Shown here one piece after another: positions 18,301-22,896 of a stretch of 29,784 nucleotides of DNA; within the stretch, counting starts at the first letter, position 1; each line of letters begins with the position of its first letter. Origin of the DNA: a virus; IMG/VR virus record IMGVR_UViG_3300029319_000326, positions 1 to 29,784 of that record; one strand, given 5' to 3'. Below the pieces are notes generated by a model. The model was not told where the DNA came from. It searched no databases and saw only the letters and a list, made by a program, of their open reading frames with translations. A program made the position numbers and the translations under genes.

Positions 18301-18501
18301 TCTGATATTACCGCAGCAAGAAACAGCTTATTAAGAGATCAAAGCCTTAGTGCTGAAGAAAGATTAAGAAGAGTGGCGAACTACAATCAGCAAATATTTG
18401 ATTACAATCAAAAGATAATTGCATTAACCGATGCGTCTAGGACGGCGGTTAAAGTTTATAAACGTTTAAACAAGGTAGATAGTCCTCGTGAAGTTAAGTG
18501 A
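9310..18501 (+). CDS. Giant polyvalent virion protein (3063 aa) with HExxH metallopeptidase-like segment
   Basis: One uninterrupted 3063-codon frame. Residues 1-80 are Pro-rich; two hydrophobic stretches follow (about 178-200 and 258-282), as in membrane-interacting ejected proteins. Residues 984-988 read HESTH, a zinc-peptidase HExxH motif, with a SELVAY segment near 1038-1043 whose Glu could be the third ligand. Residues 1559-1570 contain LIVEEIQSDVHQ, a signature I recognise from very large polyvalent proteins of phages and conjugative elements; nearby are GTGYGDKYRT upstream and an AKGLYDGIAVANSDSQITRYR segment downstream. Near 2717-2810 lies the LFDYGDVPG plus TSPIGIPFLTFQYKVLP C-terminal pattern of such proteins, with a hydrophobic helix around 2765-2790. 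T7-like or N4-like virion RNA polymerase motifs were not found. Most likely it is packaged and ejected with the DNA; functions of the modules are inferred. Confidence 0.7.
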   Translation: MAEPQTNFERLLLLAEKDPAAAMMLESLTSAPQDPFENQVIDPVQPGSPMAMMSGMPPPAPLSQQPLAPTTPPPEPALMVDLFSGRGGPGIFDVQPQPAPEPESDNPLIAIPRGVGRGVGQTALTIGEGIFNIADLATDVVGLEDALDPETSEALKTIKETRELIGNETTIAGKVAEAFGGMVLFAIPGFGQAGAMARSASLASKGTEFLSAANRAKALARGLQGIKWSFAAGAGSGQAAQMIDAYKEAGGEYTMGQRNLAIALGIPIGALELLPIEGILRGLPNMLPVGTKNSIIKDIAQRIDASTLGSAATTGITEGTQEAISGLLQEYAAKFNYDPDIEIGESMLSDFGYGGTAGAIFDLMLKGTAKGLRTKSEKRAEKEYEQAPEIEPVNTDLLAQAQQQEQVVKIYDENGEEVEAEVMSIDEESGVAQMLVDGNSVDVPLNNLPGLNGYSFSKDSILMSPKYVTEGGEGVEVGKLSIAELADARNYMMLNDELKAAVDAGEMSVAEAAETAAEEGMLTAQLTPQEHYDLKAITKELNRKNPTGNYNVSEETAKDLARAEEDIAIDDGSLGDGVQSESEGDVSTRTAGIIGEDDTTILGRIDTPPKDKALEIETKSIVDRFEKKRVPKKDRKELIAIVTGNPDTPLEDLTQDQKIRLYETIDSYVAARKARLEEEKAARKDAPTSPVEPSQEPVVVDDAPTPVADQTAEETIEEPVQLEPKLGFKKPTQVGDQYVITVIDKNKKGDDQVVVQETVSKQDVNGMIDAMEQQYGIKAPKTHRLAAVDEAAVSATAEELASLENVMHSSAIEGKEQEFLSVLKGKYISFRNQGLDHQDSINKAIESDDMSDLRYMAKPRSRYDVDKTKAPVDVEAVPDAETKYGPAIYVPKKRIALDINEANEVQNIIRRVAGPQARMIVADQLYGLKGAVDDKETIIPEGLELVNYNGQTILAGRALGLQTGNIVAVALEDGHLDIQNRAYHESTHFLLNNGFLTDSEVKVLMNNVPLMESVVRKELGEQGMKDAFAMLNEKQTISELVAYTSAAYSRAMDTTGKPPKEIKRQLHPILQKIYDLFKQVKNYFTANPPKTEITDVLETIRSGAASSWKREGDATQDLTGLSNKSPLYMVKQGDNVTQSELRPTYQSKLISSLRSAGKPKQLPTKQEAKNWFSIGQGGKIEGILAKSGIKKEELLDANLNVFFDPDFVDADEIITSEDILNWVEDQQTLIEVQMYGPPIDLVESQEAIIAKGMRQDRQNRAINDFLEEVIFYSDPSRLRESSAYTEEVFSPTQKDASTVFLAAEILYQHNVAKERKKPFEGTTKEYQRVIDTAERLQELQRKQAGRETAAGLGTIIKELRPAIRRFRSDLEQAIETQDPILSRGNLIEMVSDRVKKYDASKEVVGVDQDLNSEVIRYNIIQKFLENYESYPLPMLSEGVIRDKPYQGIVGSAEEGFEAYKTPFDLRREAFDDQYKTDPYFRYTSLGKTSRAFRAAPSVRGTGYGDKYRTIVIAVPFANKNIAKRGAQSGAGNPHYPTVLNPVLHIRLNEVTTEDDKKILIVEEIQSDVHQEAAEVIRGLATEELFPIGKFESLTREEKNQVRKYISDNEIELRSKVYDNKNYPDLPLKDENQRIRFAMNIVTKMAAKGLYDGIAVANSDSQITRYRGAYKDHVNSLLVTPQIPFDYWFGNGVINEKTDGFDLVDQDTIGMSLNLPELDGVLPDGNNAIEDYRLQGKIYEREAPEGRYPDVTKDGKVSFIKLPISKIREEIGLLQNYVPIPPMFDDRTGELLTEEYSKKLGVRIEDPQQREAITSRYDTREGVMQRAYSELDKFVSSIVNSMPSGAPSPFSPSGEDFKVPVSRVINFEASVTGSPEGRMSNVPSILFTQEPIAGRKLFEYAFQRALAREYPDLATIYNVQYTTPVMGGQPVYRGGIEIDGSEKLDTFLGEGMSELVRSELVFGGELFIPSIQEYVDAKIQDSIDLQNVPDNELDPEQIVEKRLLDNPSVQTALQSLEGRIDIPLNNKFVNKYDLQIPRAARDSIASLLPYPKKTAQKKVNKKFLFLPEIESMPGPKGFGYMPAKIIDPEVQGDRQVTGAFGPTPSVPIDMDATVGDDDIIGARFYHERDAYDQIEKQSRMFFSTDEGEAAKEKLLSMRVPISPQRNMFTMYEIPEEAIGSEKLVEPDEIYFARKQSERNMSTNAGIDNNNTVTKNWKNSVEKWIDTVPIFNALKDLPDKREFLLKKAEYTGVVSRSEEIANFLRDEIGNKFLNRKGPKNRQDTKILRTTIFNYMTEGNEAAEQELFKQLNSLDGRAAAASKKAKDMIENLGLELMDKGLLRAETFYANRRSYLPRIYLKHVLDDKRDTGFSYLKQRGEVSKESREALGEINELDPAFLVSRAIQRPVRDLALIEFFNSVSTNENWTLRNDEFLVPMEGPDGEVKNYSGFYLIDEMATMTEIANTLQAADPERAESLRAQITKIEEALMPVLGPLAQRKGKKIEGLTEEDIPALASDFAAMYKRVPRNKKFGMLQGMAVRQEIYDDVIASNSILAVGDAATVQFGTLGKQATAVWKTIKVPLNPPTIARNTFSNMILMHLSGVPFFKVLPRMIEAANEIRSYNKGDFENSKHYAEMLKRGVKQSTMSDQELIRMSDDMLDFLSSVDAKDLGAFGWLKLKTWDRISTAGSKFYQGLEVLGKTAIAIDVMEREGLSADDAYLRAQEYLFDYGDVPGLVKFLRTSPIGIPFLTFQYKVLPALAKTAVRNPFKFAPYAAMAYALPHLLMSAFDIDDDEYEEIKQVLPDYIRGNPGLIPVPIRDERGRLQFLDTSYLYPWGSFATLGNEGVKLAKAMTGNKDYTEKGFDVQDVTSTFGLFGGPAWSVGFGMANLDPFTQREITNPNDPLWISDAEDRPLYRRGKLTDYAYWTANQYILPGFLNTEYGAVSKILNAAGISGGEYTRGGVTPDAMSQAVMRLIGLNLIKVDPDQVTSSVEYLQRGISDITAARNSLLRDQSLSAEERLRRVANYNQQIFDYNQKIIALTDASRTAVKVYKRLNKVDSPREVK

Positions 18502-18937
18502 ACATTTTACATTAGCCGAGTGCTGTCGAAGTGAGACAGCTACCCGGAAAGGCATAGATAATATGGCTACAGGTGAGCATCTTGAGAACCTGAAGCGTGT
18601 ATTAGAATATGTAGTTGAGCCTGTCAGGGTTCACTATGGCGTACCATTTATACCTAACAGTGGGTATAGATGCCCAGAGCTAAACGAGGCAGTTGGCGGC
18701 AACCCCAACAGCCAGCACTGCAAAGGACAGGCGATAGATTTTGAGCTGCCCAATGTAGATAACGAACAGGTTGCCTTTTGGATTAAAGATAACTTGGATT
18801 ATGACCAGCTTATCTTAGAGTTTTATGACGGGATAGACCCCAACAGTGGGTGGATTCATGTCTCCTATGTATCAGCGGGAGACAACAGAAACGAGTCCTT
18901 AGTCTTCGATGGTAAGTCGTATACGCAGTTTGAATGA
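18488..18937 (+). CDS. M15-family peptidase, probable endolysin
   Basis: The 149-residue protein matches small phage M15 peptidases, which cut peptide cross-links of peptidoglycan (D-Ala-D-Ala carboxypeptidase or L-Ala-D-Glu endopeptidase types). Visible zinc-site elements are SGYRCPELNEAVGG (58-71), SQHCKGQAIDF with His77 and Asp84 (the SxHxxGxAxD motif), and WIHVSY with His124. The first residues (LSEHFTLAECCRS) are the usual family opening. The start is GTG at 18488, overlapping the giant gene by 14 bp. There is no signal peptide, so it would need a holin. It opens the lysis module and its stop overlaps the next start (ATGA at 18934). Confidence 0.88.
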   Translation: MKLSEHFTLAECCRSETATRKGIDNMATGEHLENLKRVLEYVVEPVRVHYGVPFIPNSGYRCPELNEAVGGNPNSQHCKGQAIDFELPNVDNEQVAFWIKDNLDYDQLILEFYDGIDPNSGWIHVSYVSAGDNRNESLVFDGKSYTQFE

Positions 18938-19161
18938 AAGGCGCTGTCTTAGCCTTTATGCTGATTACAGTAATAGAAGGCAATGTGGTAGATGGTGCAG
19001 AGCAGATGCTGTTTAGAGACATACATCGATGCCAGCAGTTTGCCTATTGGATAGAGCATAACTGTTTAGATGTTCGGTGTAGAGGAGGAGTAAAGCAGCA
19101 GAATATAACTGCGTATTGTAGGCCAGTAATGGCCCCGGTTAATCAGAAGTTTTGGGATTAA
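18934..19161 (+). CDS. Small secreted or membrane Cys-containing protein (75 aa)
   Basis: The start ATG overlaps the endolysin stop (ATGA). The product has a short basic N-terminus and a hydrophobic segment (AVLAFMLITVIEG, about 4-16) that could be a signal anchor or signal peptide, then a polar domain with four cysteines (RCQQF, HNCLDVRC, AYCRPV). Cys pairs after a signal sequence suggest an oxidised periplasmic domain. The place beside the endolysin hints at lysis or envelope function. No family was recognised with certainty. Confidence 0.65.
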   Translation: MKGAVLAFMLITVIEGNVVDGAEQMLFRDIHRCQQFAYWIEHNCLDVRCRGGVKQQNITAYCRPVMAPVNQKFWD

Positions 19162-19165
19162 TATT

Positions 19166-19270
19166 GTGAGTATATATAGCTGTTGTTTTTACATTGCTGA
19201 AGAGAAAAGATTTACTGGGTGGGAAGAGTATCTTGCGTATTACAGAAAGCAAGATGAGGAGATAGTGTGA
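19166..19270 (+). CDS. Possible 34-residue small ORF
   Basis: GTG at 19166 opens a frame ending TGA 19268-19270, four bases after the previous stop and overlapping the next start. The peptide (MSIYSCCFYIAEEKRF... EEIV) fills what would otherwise be a 108-bp gap in a densely packed operon, and its stop abuts the next ATG. There is no independent evidence and no clear ribosome site. Confidence 0.35.
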   Translation: MSIYSCCFYIAEEKRFTGWEEYLAYYRKQDEEIV

Positions 19271-19590
19271 TGGCAAAGAAGTTACAACAAGATTCAGTTT
19301 GGGCTAAGTATGACATCGACAACGATGGCACTGTTAGCGATGAAGAGTTAGAGCGTGCTACGCAAATGCTTGAGCTGGATCTAAGAGAAGAGAAGCAAGA
19401 CTCGCAAAGAAGAATAGCATGGGTTGCTATGTCATCTATGGTCTTGTATTCCTTATTGCCACTAATGCCTTTTGTTCCAGAGGCTAGGCTTTCAACATTA
19501 TCGTCCTTGTCGGATATGCTCTTTCTGAGCCAAGCCAGTATTATCGGATTGTACTTCGGCGCTACAGCATATATGTCTCGCAAACCTTAA
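19270..19590 (+). CDS. EF-hand membrane protein (106 aa), holin candidate
   Basis: Start placed at ATG 19270 (MAKKLQQDSV); a GTG at 19267 is possible. Residues 15-26 are a textbook EF-hand calcium loop, DIDNDGTVSDEE, with ligands at positions 1, 3, 5, 7, 9 and 12. After a charged helix come two hydrophobic segments (about 50-70 and 83-100) separated by a short polar hairpin, ending in a basic tail (MSRKP). A two-helix hairpin protein one short frame away from the endolysin is a reasonable holin candidate, and the EF-hand would let calcium affect it. Similar EF-hand small membrane proteins occur in other marine phages. The holin role is inference; the EF-hand loop is seen directly. Confidence 0.72.
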   Translation: MAKKLQQDSVWAKYDIDNDGTVSDEELERATQMLELDLREEKQDSQRRIAWVAMSSMVLYSLLPLMPFVPEARLSTLSSLSDMLFLSQASIIGLYFGATAYMSRKP

Positions 19591-19599
19591 AGGTTTACT

Positions 19600-20064
19600 A
19601 TGATAATTGAAAGTGTGGCTGCGGCAGGGGCGATCCTGTCTACAATATCGACCGCCATTAACAAGTTAAACGAGGTTGGCGATGGCGCTGCGAAAGCGGT
19701 TGAACTGATGCAAGGCTTTAGTGATGCGCTCGATTCTTTTGAGCGTGAAAAGAAAGACTCGATAATTAATAACCTTAGCTCACAAGAGTTACTAAAGTTA
19801 GAAAGCATTAAACATCGCCGTGATCAATGGGAAAAATCATTGCATGATATGCTTGTAATACATGATCCAGCTTTGTTGCAAAGATGGGAAGACGCTAAAG
19901 CAAGACAAAAGGCTAACCACAAACGGCAGATGGAGGCAATAAAAGCCAGAGCAGCAGCTAGGAAAAAAATGATTCAACAAATTTGGGTTATAATGGGCGT
20001 TACGGCAATCGGCCTATTATGTGCATTTATTTTAATTGGAGGGATCATACTGATTTTTAAATGA
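19600..20064 (+). CDS. Coiled-coil protein with N- and C-terminal hydrophobic segments (154 aa)
   Basis: Hydrophobic N-terminal stretch (VAAAGAILSTISTAI, about 5-19), then a long charged helical region (about 20-125, rich in K, E, R, Q), then a strong C-terminal transmembrane helix (IWVIMGVTAIGLLCAFILIGGIILIF, about 128-153). The plan suggests an inner-membrane protein with a helical rod, as in some lysis, Rz-like or virion-assembly proteins. It lies nine bases after the EF-hand gene and shares ATGA with the next gene. No family was recognised. Confidence 0.68.
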   Translation: MIIESVAAAGAILSTISTAINKLNEVGDGAAKAVELMQGFSDALDSFEREKKDSIINNLSSQELLKLESIKHRRDQWEKSLHDMLVIHDPALLQRWEDAKARQKANHKRQMEAIKARAAARKKMIQQIWVIMGVTAIGLLCAFILIGGIILIFK

Positions 20065-20270
20065 TGGATATATCAGCGGCAACACCAATGAATCAAGTTG
20101 CTTGGCGGCAAGTAGCTGAACAGAAGTACCAAAAACTAATGGATAATCTGCAAGTTGAAGAGCGTAGACAAAGGGTAGAACAGTTAAACTCTACATTGTA
20201 TATTGCAAAAAGTGGTAAAGTAGAAATACAAAACACTAAGGCTCCTAACAACATTAACTTTTTGGTTTAA
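20061..20270 (+). CDS. Small hypothetical protein (69 aa)
   Basis: The ATG at 20061 overlaps the previous stop (ATGA). The 69-residue product is largely one charged helix (VAEQKYQKLMDNLQVEERRQRVEQLNSTLY, about 15-45) with a polar tail. Its stop codon TAA (20268-20270) lies inside a GTTTAAAC copy (20265-20272), and the next ATG follows that copy immediately. Function unknown; it is probably a structural or scaffold-like helix. Confidence 0.65.
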   Translation: MMDISAATPMNQVAWRQVAEQKYQKLMDNLQVEERRQRVEQLNSTLYIAKSGKVEIQNTKAPNNINFLV

Positions 20271-20272
20271 AC

Positions 20273-20464
20273 ATGGCGGCAAAGAAGAAATCGAAATCTA
20301 AGGTTAATCAGTCAGGCAACTACACCAAGCCGACTATGCGCAAGACTTTATTTAACAAGATAAAGGCTGGGTCAAAAGGCGGTAAGCCGGGGCAGTGGTC
20401 TGCTCGTAAAGCCCAGATGCTTGCCAAGCAGTACAAAGCTAAAGGCGGGGGGTATAAAAGCTAA
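20273..20464 (+). CDS. Lys-rich small protein (63 aa)
   Basis: A strongly basic 63-residue protein (MAAKKKSKSKVNQSG...) ending in GGKPGQWSARKAQMLAKQYKAKGGGYKS, a pattern recognised from small proteins of uncultured marine phages. The charge suggests nucleic-acid binding or packaging with DNA, but this is inference. ATG follows GTTTAAAC directly and there is no obvious ribosome site, so translation may depend on the gene upstream. The stop overlaps the ATG of the next short frame (TAATG, 20462-20466). Confidence 0.72.
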   Translation: MAAKKKSKSKVNQSGNYTKPTMRKTLFNKIKAGSKGGKPGQWSARKAQMLAKQYKAKGGGYKS

Positions 20465-20552
20465 TGGCAAAGCAAGCACAGCAAAAGATACAGAGTAAAA
20501 AAAAATAGAAGAGTGGATTCGTCAACAGAAACTCAAAGAGCATAATCAGTAA
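20464..20552 (+). pseudogene. Tiny Lys/Gln-rich ORF split at an A9 run
   Basis: ATG 20464 reads MAKQAQQKIQSKKK and stops at TAG 20506-20508, just after a run of nine A (20497-20505). Slipping one base back on the run continues as IEEWIRQQKLKEHNQ to TAA 20550-20552, which overlaps the next ATG at 20552 (TAATG), like most junctions in this operon. So the 29-residue product is either made by -1 slippage, broken by a one-base deletion, or the run length is a sequencing error. Confidence 0.5.
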
Positions 20553-20809
20553 TGGCATTAAAGAAACCGCAAAAGTCTTTAAAGAAATGGACAAAACAAA
20601 AGTGGCGAACCAAGTCAGGCAAGCCATCGACACAGGGATCTAAGGCTACGGGAGAACGGTATCTACCAGAAAAAGCAATCAAGTCTCTATCTTCTAAAGA
20701 GTATGCAGCTACAACTAGAAAGAAACGAGCTGACACAAAGAAAGGAAAGCAGCACAGTGCGCAGCCCAAAAAGATCGCTAAAAAAACTAGATCATATAGG
20801 AAGAAGTGA
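20552..20809 (+). CDS. Lys-rich DUF5872-like protein (85 aa)
   Basis: A basic 85-residue protein with the pattern KSLKKWTKQKWRTKSGKPS (about 8-26), then GERYLPEKAIKSLSSKEYAAT and a Lys/Arg-rich tail (RKKRADTKKGKQ). This matches my memory of the DUF5872 family in aquatic phages; the exact family name is less certain than the resemblance. Function is unknown; basic charge and a location in the late operon suggest association with DNA or the virion. The stop shares bases with the next ATG (TGATG at 20807-20811). Confidence 0.68.
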   Translation: MALKKPQKSLKKWTKQKWRTKSGKPSTQGSKATGERYLPEKAIKSLSSKEYAATTRKKRADTKKGKQHSAQPKKIAKKTRSYRKK

Positions 20810-21120
20810 TGCCAGCTAAGAAAGATCCAAGGTTGGCTAGGGCTGGGGTTACTGGTTTTAATAAGCCTAAGCGCACACCCAATCACCCCAAAAAGTCACA
20901 CATAGTTGTTGCCAAGGAAGGCGACAAGGTAAAGACCATTCGATTTGGGCAGCAGGGTGTCAAGACCAATCAAACTGTGGGTCAGAGGAAAGCGTTTAAA
21001 TCTCGCCATGCAAAAAACATAAAGAAAGGAAAAATGTCAGCCGCATATTGGGCAGACAAGGTTAAGTGGAGTCCTAGCAAAACCAAGTCGCCTTCAAAGA
21101 AATGGAAGAAAGGATCGTAA
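20809..21120 (+). CDS. Basic conserved phage protein (103 aa), DUF6321-like
   Basis: Start chosen at ATG 20809 rather than GTG 20806 because the ATG overlaps the previous stop. The protein shows GVTGFNKPKRTPNHPKKSHI (about 14-33), VKTIRFGQQGVK (about 43-54), then FKSRHAKNIKKGKMSAAYWADKVKWS (about 65-90). This is a distinctive pattern in many marine phage genomes (DUF6321-like by memory). Function is not known. Conserved His, Trp and basic residues would suit nucleic-acid binding. It is the third basic protein in a row. Confidence 0.72.
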   Translation: MPAKKDPRLARAGVTGFNKPKRTPNHPKKSHIVVAKEGDKVKTIRFGQQGVKTNQTVGQRKAFKSRHAKNIKKGKMSAAYWADKVKWSPSKTKSPSKKWKKGS

Positions 21121-21121
21121 C

Positions 21122-21562
21122 ATGGGGATGAAACTAAGCGCAGGTCTAGGCTTGGCGCTTCTAGTTGTAACAGGGGCGTTTAAACTTTACTACGACAAAT
21201 CACAGGCAGAGCTAGAGTCTTTTCATTTAAAACTTGAGCAGTCAATACAAAATCAAAAGACCTTAGAAAGCACGATAGAGTCTCAAAACCAAAACCTTAA
21301 AGAAACCATAGAGAACCAGAACATGATGGTTGCCCAAATTGAGCGCCTAACTAAAGAGAATCAGGAAGCTCAAGAAGAGGTAAACGATATTAGAAAAAAG
21401 TTCGCAAAGCACGATCTCAATGTGCTTGGATTGAGAAAGCCAAAGCTAATAGAAAATATTATAAATCGGGGGACGAAACAGGTTATGGTAGATCTTTCAG
21501 ATATAACCAATCCTGAAACTTTTTATGAAAATGGTCGCAACATTAGTCGGACTGATAGCTAG
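21122..21562 (+). CDS. Probable inner-membrane spanin (Rz-like), 146 aa
   Basis: N-terminal transmembrane anchor (about 3-20: MKLSAGLGLALLVVTGAF) followed by a long heptad-rich coiled coil (about 25-98, many E, K, Q, N), then a short globular end. This is the architecture of i-spanins, which reach across the periplasm and meet a lipoprotein partner to fuse membranes at lysis. The partner-like lipoprotein gene overlaps its 3' end in another frame (21525-21562), as in classical Rz/Rz1 pairs. Sequence similarity to Rz itself is not visible, so the call rests on architecture and arrangement. Confidence 0.6.
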   Translation: MGMKLSAGLGLALLVVTGAFKLYYDKSQAELESFHLKLEQSIQNQKTLESTIESQNQNLKETIENQNMMVAQIERLTKENQEAQEEVNDIRKKFAKHDLNVLGLRKPKLIENIINRGTKQVMVDLSDITNPETFYENGRNISRTDS

Positions 21563-21929
21563 TTTAATATCTGGGTGTAGCTTAGTAGGGGGAGGATCGT
21601 TTAAACAACAGGAAGTAAAGCCAGTAGAGGTTGTTACGGTTGTAAAGCAAGCTCCGATGTATCATCCGCCACCGCCAAATGAAATATCCACGATGCCTGT
21701 CGAGTGGACAGTCCTCACCCCTGCGTTGATGCAAGAATATCTTGACGATCTTGAGAAGGGTGAAGCCCCAATGAATGTTTGGTACAGCTTGACCTCGAAG
21801 GGCTACGAGAATCTTTCTCATAACATGGCAGAGATCAAGCGATACCTACGCCAGATGAAAAGCATCATCCAGTATTATTCAGAAACTGACTCGCAATCGA
21901 GCGACGGCGAGGGCGATTCGGAGCAATAG
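21525..21929 (+). CDS. Lipoprotein, probable outer-membrane spanin (Rz1-like), 134 aa
   Basis: Signal sequence with lipobox LISGC (Cys18) after a hydrophobic core (VATLVGLIAS), a Val-rich strand, then a Pro run (YHPPPPNEIS, about 46-55), typical of Rz1-type lipoproteins. The C-terminal half (PVEWTVLTPALMQEYLDDLEKG ... NVWYSLTSKGYENLSHNMAEIKRYLRQM) is a conserved phage pattern and makes the protein longer than Rz1. The start ATG 21525 lies inside the i-spanin candidate; ATG 21531 is an alternative. Its last 65 bp overlap the convergent XRE gene on the other strand. A GTTTAAAC copy at 21599 encodes Phe-Lys. Confidence 0.65.
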   Translation: MKMVATLVGLIASLISGCSLVGGGSFKQQEVKPVEVVTVVKQAPMYHPPPPNEISTMPVEWTVLTPALMQEYLDDLEKGEAPMNVWYSLTSKGYENLSHNMAEIKRYLRQMKSIIQYYSETDSQSSDGEGDSEQ

Positions 21930-22140
21930 CTTGTGGCGGCTCTGGAGCCTCTAGCTGGATTAGTATCGTTGCCCCTAGAGCGGAAGCTATACTCTCCATA
22001 ATCTCGAAGCTGGGCTTTCTACGGCCTCTCTCGACCTGACTTAGATAAGACTTGGTAGTGCCAGCTTTATCTGCAAGAGCTTGTAATGACATCCCCTGAT
22101 CCATGCGAAGCCTTCTTATTTTATCGGTGTACCAGCTCAT
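21865..22140 (-). CDS. XRE-family helix-turn-helix regulator (91 aa)
   Basis: The N-terminal two-thirds is a clear XRE/Cro-CI type HTH: IRRLRMDQGMSLQALADKAGTTKSYLSQVERGRRKPSFEIMESIASAL (about 8-55). It includes the signature QALADKAG turn and the SYLSQVERGRRKPS recognition-helix region. The tail (LEAPEPPQAIAPNRPRRRS) is short and probably disordered, so there is no ligand or protease domain. It is the last gene of the - strand recombination operon (start shares ATGA with the previous stop at 22137-22140), so it may feed back on that operon. Its 3' end overlaps the spanin lipoprotein gene. No integrase is present here, so a lysogeny role cannot be claimed. Confidence 0.85.
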   Translation of the reverse strand: MSWYTDKIRRLRMDQGMSLQALADKAGTTKSYLSQVERGRRKPSFEIMESIASALGATILIQLEAPEPPQAIAPNRPRRRSIASQFLNNTG

Positions 22141-22589
22141 GCCTTTACCTCATCCTCAAAGAACGCGAGAAATGATTTAAGTTTTTCTTGGGCCTCTTCA
22201 TCAGTGAGCAGCTCTTTCCGTGATTCAATTCCACAAACAGATCTGATTACACTAGACGCAAGATCTTCGTCATCAGGAGTATCGGCAACCCAACCCTCCC
22301 GTTCATTATTTAAACGAACCCACTCTTGAAATGTTTTCTCTCGGCAAATCAAGTTAGCTCTAGCCATAGCTCGTTCACCTTTTGTGACTGCTGCTTTCAC
22401 AACTGGCCTCTCGTCTTCACCTATCTGCGCACAGGCTATCATATATCGTTGTCCGATTTTTGCCGTGGCTAGTTCGTTAGGCACATCGTCTGGGTGCAAG
22501 ATAAAAGAAAGCACCATGCCATCCCTTGACTGTCGATAGGCGTACTTCTTTGCTTCAAAGTGTTCTGCAATTCTTTCTGCTTCACTCAT
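22137..22589 (-). CDS. Conserved phage hypothetical protein (150 aa)
   Basis: Start placed at 22589 (MSEAERIAEHFEAKKY), which overlaps the previous stop as ATGAGTGA and has a GGAG ribosome site just upstream; in-frame ATGs at 22601 and 22604 are less well placed. The segment MVLSFILHPDDVPNELATAKIGQRYMIACAQIGEDERPV (about 25-63) is a pattern seen in hypothetical proteins within phage replication and recombination clusters. The C-terminal part is helical and acidic. No catalytic residues are obvious. It sits between an acidic small protein and the XRE regulator. Confidence 0.7.
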   Translation of the reverse strand: MSEAERIAEHFEAKKYAYRQSRDGMVLSFILHPDDVPNELATAKIGQRYMIACAQIGEDERPVVKAAVTKGERAMARANLICREKTFQEWVRLNNEREGWVADTPDDEDLASSVIRSVCGIESRKELLTDEEAQEKLKSFLAFFEDEVKA

Positions 22590-22896
22590 CATCTTCTCCA
22601 TCATCTTTGTTATGGGTCATAAAATCCATGTCCATTTGGTAAGCATCTCCCTCATCGTTTAAACGAGAAACCATAGTTAGCATTTGGATAGTTACATCTT
22701 TCTCATCTATAGCGTGGCTTAAGAAGTATTTGTAATAATCCGCAGCATCCTTTGGGTCTTGAAACTCCCCGAAGATTCCGATCCCACCGTCTTCCTGTCT
22801 TACTAGGATGCAATACTGATTAAATCGGTAGTCTCCAAATTCTTCCTCGATTTCGTCGTATTCTTCTTGGGATATTGGGTAATTGTTTTCACTCAT
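22582..22896 (-). CDS. Acidic hypothetical protein (104 aa)
   Basis: A highly acidic 104-residue protein (DEIEEEFGDYRFNQYCILVRQEDGGIGIFGEFQDPKD, then a C-terminal NKDDGEDDE). The middle looks like a small alpha/beta domain. Small acidic phage proteins sometimes mimic DNA to inhibit host nucleases, but nothing specific supports that here. It overlaps both neighbours by 8 bp through ATGAGTGA junctions. The GTTTAAAC copy at 22657 encodes Arg-Leu-Asn. Confidence 0.68.
   Translation of the reverse strand: MSENNYPISQEEYDEIEEEFGDYRFNQYCILVRQEDGGIGIFGEFQDPKDAADYYKYFLSHAIDEKDVTIQMLTMVSRLNDEGDAYQMDMDFMTHNKDDGEDDE

Noticed and set aside
9310-18501. N4-type virion RNA polymerase as the identity of the giant protein
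   Set aside because: Size and place fit, but the TxxGR and RxxxK...YG-type polymerase motifs were not found, whereas polyvalent-protein signatures were.
19166-19270. Confident gene call for the 34-residue frame
   Set aside because: Kept only as a low-confidence feature because GTG start, no ribosome site and short length could be chance; its fit in the gap is the only support.
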